A DNA stretch of 10,571 bases from VBAS01 sp035318985. Lineage in GTDB: Bacteria > Bacteroidota > Bacteroidia > Chitinophagales > Chitinophagaceae. The stretch lies in NCBI GenBank assembly GCA_035318985.1, contig DATHDP010000021.1, positions 1-10,571 of the forward strand, in the 5' to 3' direction. The translations under genes were made by a program, and so were the position numbers. This document shows positions 7,545 to 10,571 of the stretch, one piece after another. The first letter of the stretch is position 1, and every line of letters starts with the position of its first letter. The notes below the pieces were generated by a model. The model worked only from the letters and a program-made list of their open reading frames with translations, was not told where the DNA came from and did no database searches.

Positions 7545-7889
7545 ATGAGACAGAAGTTATCAGCCATATTAATTCTTGTAGTTTTTTTTAGTCTGCAGTA
7601 CGGAAAAGTCGCTTCTTATCTCTATTGTAAATGGCAGGCTGAAATAGTACAAAACAAACCTGATTGCGGTTGCCAGACTCATCTTACTTCTATGTTCGAT
7701 CATAATGATGAGTCTTCTGCTAATTCATTATCAAAAAATACTTTGACAGAAAAGCTGAATGAGTTTACACCCAAAACAATAATTGAAGTTCCGCAGATCA
7801 TTCTTTCATCTCCTGATGACTTTACAGAATACAATTCCGATCTGACTAAAAGCTTTGCAGGCACTCCCTTTCATCCGCCTATTGTTTAA
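7545..7889 (+). CDS. Small exported Cys/His protein, resembling HYC_CC_PP-type Bacteroidota proteins
   Basis: This 114-residue protein begins with a basic/hydrophobic signal-like segment (residues 1-24). Next come a Cys in YLYCKW (Cys28), a Cys-Gly-Cys pair (41 and 43), His46 and His53, a charged Ser/Asn-rich middle, and a short end containing FHPP (109-112). The order single Cys, close Cys pair, terminal His-Pro-Pro resembles small Bacteroidota proteins named for HYC, CC and PP motifs, which often sit near metal transport genes. Here the motifs are variants (LYC, CGC, PP), so the assignment is tentative. The Cys and His residues could bind metal or form a disulfide after export. It diverges from the metallo-hydrolase gene and is followed by heptamer island B. 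No function can be assigned from sequence alone. Confidence 0.65.
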   Translation: MRQKLSAILILVVFFSLQYGKVASYLYCKWQAEIVQNKPDCGCQTHLTSMFDHNDESSANSLSKNTLTEKLNEFTPKTIIEVPQIILSSPDDFTEYNSDLTKSFAGTPFHPPIV

Positions 7890-7898
7890 GCAAATTTT

Positions 7899-8008
7899 GA
7901 CGACGGACGATGGTCAACAGACCACGGTGACTCTTCTTGGTTTTTTGTAATCAAAACTAATTGTGCTACCGATTATCTTCTATGGTCTGTCGTCTGTGGT
8001 CTATTGAC
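7899..8008. repeat. Heptamer tandem repeat, island B, as inverted arms (consensus GACSAYR)
   Basis: The left arm (7899-7926) has four 7-base units, for example GACGACG and GACCACG. The right arm (7981-8008) has four units of the reverse complement, for example TATGGTC and TGTGGTC. A non-repetitive 54-base spacer separates the arms. Within them GGTCAACAGACCAC (7912-7925) and GTGGTCTATTGACC (7996-8009) pair with one mismatch in fourteen. A transcript through this gap could form a long-armed hairpin. It lies between the small Cys/His gene and the thioredoxin-fold lipoprotein gene and occupies most of that gap. Confidence 0.75.
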
Positions 8009-8043
8009 CTTCATTACATTATTTCATTTTAAAACTTTCAATC

Positions 8044-8631
8044 ATGAAAACATATTTCATTATAATAATTATTTCAATAATTACAATTTCATCCTGTTCT
8101 GTTTCCAGGAGCTCTTCATCACCGGTTTTACTAAATCAAACAAGCAAAGACTCTCACGGTAATGATATGCTATTGGGTAAATGCACAAGAGCTGCATTAT
8201 TGCAATCGCCATTTGCTGATTGGTTCAAGCCAAATTATGATTCTTATGTTGTTGATTCTTTTACATGCAACTTCATCAGGCCACTGCTTGCAGGTAAATC
8301 CTTAACCATTTTTATGGGCACGTGGTGCGGTGATAGCAGGAGAGAAGTGCCAAGAGTATTGAAGATGCTTGATTGCTGCGGATTCCCGATGAATGATCTT
8401 ACATTGGTACTGGTAGGCAATAGTGACAATCTTTATAAAAAGAGCCCACAACATGAAGAAGCGGCTAAAAACATAGTCAGGGTGCCAACAGTAATTGTTG
8501 AACAAAAAGGTGCTGAGATCGGCCGAATCATCGAATTTCCAATAACAAGTTTGGAAAAAGACTTACTTACAATACTTCGAAAAGAAAAATATCAGCCTAA
8601 TTATTATCAATTAAAGGCTGGTATAAGATAA
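8044..8631 (+). CDS. Thioredoxin-fold lipoprotein with a CxxS active site
   Basis: This 195-residue protein has a lipoprotein signal: an Ile-rich stretch from residue 5, then ITISSC with the lipidated Cys at 18. A Ser-rich linker and a pre-domain segment (about 37-85) lead into a thioredoxin fold. This shows a hydrophobic strand LTIFMGTWCGDS (residues 87-98), helix REVPRVLKMLD, strand LTLVLVG (119-125), and RVPTVIV with the expected cis-proline at 148. The active site is Cys95-Gly-Asp-Ser98, so only the first of the usual two cysteines is present. Such a site cannot cycle its own disulfide and suggests isomerase-like, glutathione-dependent or binding roles. Extra cysteines (47, 75, 111, 112) could substitute; CC at 111-112 follows the active-site helix. 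It probably sits in a membrane facing the periplasm. It is transcribed toward a strong terminator at 8662. Confidence 0.85.
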   Translation: MKTYFIIIIISIITISSCSVSRSSSSPVLLNQTSKDSHGNDMLLGKCTRAALLQSPFADWFKPNYDSYVVDSFTCNFIRPLLAGKSLTIFMGTWCGDSRREVPRVLKMLDCCGFPMNDLTLVLVGNSDNLYKKSPQHEEAAKNIVRVPTVIVEQKGAEIGRIIEFPITSLEKDLLTILRKEKYQPNYYQLKAGIR

Positions 8632-8661
8632 AGATCTGTTATTCTGTAAAGTATTTAACGG

Positions 8662-8689
8662 ACCTGCCAACTTTTTGGCAGGTTTTTTT
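8662..8689 (+). terminator. Strong rho-independent terminator after the CxxS lipoprotein gene
   Basis: ACCTGCCAA (8662-8670) pairs perfectly with TTGGCAGGT (8675-8683) over nine bases with a four-base loop. An uninterrupted T-run (8683-8689) follows. It separates the lipoprotein gene from the TlpA-like gene that starts at 8726, so the latter needs its own promoter or readthrough. Confidence 0.92.
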
Positions 8690-8725
8690 GTCTTTTACCG
8701 ATATTGCATGTTGAAAAATATTTAA

Positions 8726-9961
8726 ATGAAAGCACTTGTATTGATAGGTAGTTTGGCGCTTAGTTTTTTATCGGTCGTTGGGCAAAAAGAATTGGCGACT
8801 AATTACAGGGCTTATGTTGTAAGGTCTGACAGTAATACTGTGGTCTTTAATATGCTAGTGAGTAAGGAAAAGACCGGAACTTATTTTTATATAATAAATG
8901 CAGATGAAAAAATAAAAGTAGGCCCTGTTTCTCTCACAAATGATTCAGTGAATTTTGCTATGCCTGTTTTTGAATCATCTTTTAAAACTAAAAGAAACGC
9001 TGACGGAAGTTTCCAGGGTATCTGGAACAAGGGAACAACCGGTGAATTTCAGAACTGGCCGTTTTATGCATATCCCAACCAGATCTATCGGTTCGCAAAA
9101 AACCAGGGAAGTGCTAAATATAATATCAGCGGCAAATGGGATGTTACGATCACAAGACCAAACGGCACACCAAGAAAAGCATTAGCAGAATTTGAACAAT
9201 CGGGCGATAAACTTACAGGCAGTTTTTTAACTCCTACCGGTGATTATCGTTTTTTGGAAGGGATCGTTACCGGCGATTCGTTGAAGCTATCAACTTTTGA
9301 TGGTTCACATGCTTATACCTTTTATGCAAGGATCGCAAGTGCTGAAAAGATCACCGGAGGTGTTTATTTAGCTGGCTATAGCGGTAAAGAAACATGGACT
9401 GCCGTGAAAGATAATAATGTAAAAGAACCAGAGCAGGAACAGCCAACCAAATTAAAGCCAGGTGAAAGCAAACTGAATTTTACTTTCAATGATCTTGAAG
9501 GAAAACCCGTTTCCATAAACGATGAAAGATTCAAAAACAAAGTTGTGGTTGTACAATTGATGGGCAGCTGGTGCCCTAACTGTATGGATGAAACAAAATT
9601 CCTGAGTGATTTTTATAATAAATACCGCAGTAAAGGCGTAGAAATTGTTTCGCTTGCTTATGAATATTCAACAGATATTGAACGTTCGAGAAAAAGCCTG
9701 GCTAAATTTCAGAAACTATTTAATGTACAGTACCCGATGCTGATAACCGGTGTTACTTCAACTGATGAACTAAAAACAGAAAAGACATTACCTCAACTTA
9801 CTCCAATACGTTCATTCCCTACAAGTATTTTTCTTGACCGGAATGGAAATGTAAAAGAAGTTCACAGTGTATTTTATGGTCCGGGTACAAAGCAATACTT
9901 TGAGGAATACAAAAAGATCTTCACAAATATTGTGGAAGGGTTGTTAAAGGAAAAGAATTGA
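8726..9961 (+). CDS. TlpA-family periplasmic thiol-disulfide oxidoreductase with N-terminal beta domain
   Basis: This 411-residue protein has a short signal peptide (residues 1-19, ending SVVGQ). Residues about 22-230 form a beta-rich region, including a lipocalin-like part (YNISGKWDVTI near 132, LTGSFLTPTGDYRFLEG near 163-179, WTAV near 224). A Glu/Gln/Pro-rich linker (233-246) follows. Residues about 247-405 are a TlpA/ResA-type thioredoxin domain: VVVQLMGSWCPNC with redox Cys283 and Cys286, the VEIVSLAYEY strand, and SFPTSIFLD with cis-Pro365. By family knowledge it should reduce or exchange disulfides of exported proteins; the partner is unknown. Like the preceding lipoprotein it carries MG(S/T)WC at the active site, but with a full CxxC. 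No Shine-Dalgarno is present, only an A/T-rich leader. The TGA stop lies inside the first, degenerate unit of heptamer island C. Confidence 0.9.
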   Translation: MKALVLIGSLALSFLSVVGQKELATNYRAYVVRSDSNTVVFNMLVSKEKTGTYFYIINADEKIKVGPVSLTNDSVNFAMPVFESSFKTKRNADGSFQGIWNKGTTGEFQNWPFYAYPNQIYRFAKNQGSAKYNISGKWDVTITRPNGTPRKALAEFEQSGDKLTGSFLTPTGDYRFLEGIVTGDSLKLSTFDGSHAYTFYARIASAEKITGGVYLAGYSGKETWTAVKDNNVKEPEQEQPTKLKPGESKLNFTFNDLEGKPVSINDERFKNKVVVVQLMGSWCPNCMDETKFLSDFYNKYRSKGVEIVSLAYEYSTDIERSRKSLAKFQKLFNVQYPMLITGVTSTDELKTEKTLPQLTPIRSFPTSIFLDRNGNVKEVHSVFYGPGTKQYFEEYKKIFTNIVEGLLKEKN

Positions 9962-10031
9962 GTTGTGAATAGTGAGTTGTGAATGGTCAATACTTGTAAA
10001 CATCACTCACAATTCACCATTGACAATTCAC
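9958..10031. repeat. Heptamer tandem repeat, island C, as inverted arms (consensus GTGAATN)
   Basis: The left arm runs 9958-9992 in units of seven; GTGAATA (9965-9971) and GTGAATG (9979-9985) are the clearest, and the first unit overlaps the TGA stop of the TlpA-like gene. The right arm (10004-10031) has four reverse-complement units, with AATTCAC at 10011-10017 and again at 10025-10031. GTGAATGGTCAAT (9979-9991) and ATTGACAATTCAC (10019-10031) pair with one mismatch in thirteen. A transcript could fold into a stem with a loop of about 27 bases. Confidence 0.75.
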
Positions 10032-10066
10032 GAAAGCTCAAAAGGATTCTTACAGCACAAAAGTGT

Positions 10067-10139
10067 CCCGATATTCATCGGGGTTTCGCTTCGCTCAACG
10101 ACAGATGCCATGAAAACAGAACGATAAACTGAGCGTAGC
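10067..10139. repeat. REP-like palindromic segment
   Basis: CCCGAT (10067-10072) and ATCGGG (10077-10082) form a perfect six-base stem with a four-base loop. GCTTCGCTCA (10088-10097) and TGAGCGTAGC (10130-10139) form an outer inverted repeat with one mismatch in ten. It is more GC-rich than its surroundings and lies between the 3' ends of convergent genes, as REP-type elements often do. Whether it recurs elsewhere in the genome cannot be seen from this window. Confidence 0.5.
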
Positions 10140-10179
10140 AACAGACGATCAATAGAATTACAATAGCTGGCTAAAAAAA

Positions 10180-10571
10180 TTACAACTCCCTTATCCAGAT
10201 ATTCCTAAAACTGGTAAGATGAGAATGATCCTGTAACATTAGAGGTTCTTTTGCATCATGCTTCTCATAAAAGGGTGACCCAATATATTCGGTATTGCCC
10301 CAGATGGTTGTGTTGTTTTGAACCAACACTCCATTTTGTATTACAGTAATGTGGGCGGGTATGACCACCGAACCATTATCACTGAATCGTGGTGCAGTAA
10401 ATACAATATCATAGGTCTGCCATTCGCCGGGAGCTTTACACACATTTACCAACGGCGGAGTTTGTTTATACATACTGCCTGCCTGGCCGTTTACATACGT
10501 TTTATTTATGTTATTGTAGTTGTCGAGCACCTGTAATTCGTAACGGCCCATCAGGAAGATGCCGCTGTTGC
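10180..10571 (-). CDS. C-terminal part of a DUF1080 (3-keto-disaccharide hydrolase-like) protein, 5' end outside window
   Basis: The minus-strand frame is open from the window edge to the stop at 10182-10180, giving 129 residues; the visible ATG at 10551 is internal. The sequence begins NSGIFLMGRYELQVLDNY and ends with LMLQDHSHLTSFRNIWIREL. Both are hallmark parts of the DUF1080 domain, a concanavalin-like beta-sandwich. The middle (GQAGSMYKQTPP, APGEWQTYDIVFTAP, TVIQNGVLVQNN) also follows the family order. Some DUF1080 proteins act on 3-keto sugars, so a role in sugar breakdown in the periplasm is plausible. The N-terminus, any signal peptide and upstream catalytic residues are not visible. 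Its 3' end faces the TlpA-like gene across repeats, and no clear terminator of its own was found. Confidence 0.88.
   Translation of the reverse strand, partial: NSGIFLMGRYELQVLDNYNNINKTYVNGQAGSMYKQTPPLVNVCKAPGEWQTYDIVFTAPRFSDNGSVVIPAHITVIQNGVLVQNNTTIWGNTEYIGSPFYEKHDAKEPLMLQDHSHLTSFRNIWIREL

Noticed and set aside
7899..8008. CRISPR array
   Set aside because: Units are 7 bases, degenerate and directly abutting, without unique spacers or cas genes.

Overview
The window looks like a piece of a Bacteroidota chromosome, most likely from the Chitinophagaceae or a close relative. Several things point that way. Two secreted proteins end in type IX secretion (T9SS) type A sorting domains. The envelope proteins belong to families typical of the phylum (DUF4382 lipoprotein, TlpA-type thioredoxins, DUF1080). 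The DNA is AT-rich, and starts are preceded by A-rich leaders instead of Shine-Dalgarno sequences. Promoter-like boxes resemble TTG...TAnnTTTG. No rRNA, tRNA, CRISPR array, insertion sequence or phage gene was seen.

Layout. Positions 1-352 hold the 3' end of a T9SS cargo gene (IPT/TIG domain end plus sorting domain), followed by a rho-independent terminator. Positions 459-3656 encode a 1065-residue secreted protein with eight degenerate WQxxLGG repeats (propeller-like), an SdrB-like calcium-loop domain, two DUF11/DUF7619-type beta-sandwich domains, a further beta domain and a sorting domain. Positions 3907-4707 encode a DUF4382 lipoprotein, which converges on kdsA (4759-5580, minus). kdsA diverges from an SDR-type L-threonine 3-dehydrogenase gene (5667-6605). 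That gene in turn converges, with only 7 bases between stops, on an exported metallo-beta-lactamase-fold hydrolase (6613-7485, minus). Diverging from the hydrolase are a small Cys/His exported protein (7545-7889), a thioredoxin-fold lipoprotein with a CxxS site (8044-8631, followed by a strong terminator) and a TlpA-like thioredoxin with a CPNC site (8726-9961). The right edge holds the 3' part of a DUF1080 gene (10180 to the window end, minus).

How the genes relate. This is mostly housekeeping and envelope genes, not one obvious operon. KdsA feeds lipopolysaccharide (Kdo) synthesis and the dehydrogenase feeds threonine breakdown. The right-hand half is rich in exported thiol or metal proteins (zinc hydrolase, Cys/His peptide, two thioredoxin folds), so a shared envelope redox or metal role is possible but unproven.

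The least expected signal is non-coding. Three intergenic gaps (5599-5654, 7899-8008, 9958-10031) each hold degenerate tandem repeats with an exact 7-base period. Each island has its own heptamer consensus, and two are built as inverted arms around a spacer. A fourth, REP-like palindromic segment lies at about 10067-10139. These islands are the best candidates in the window for something not well described.
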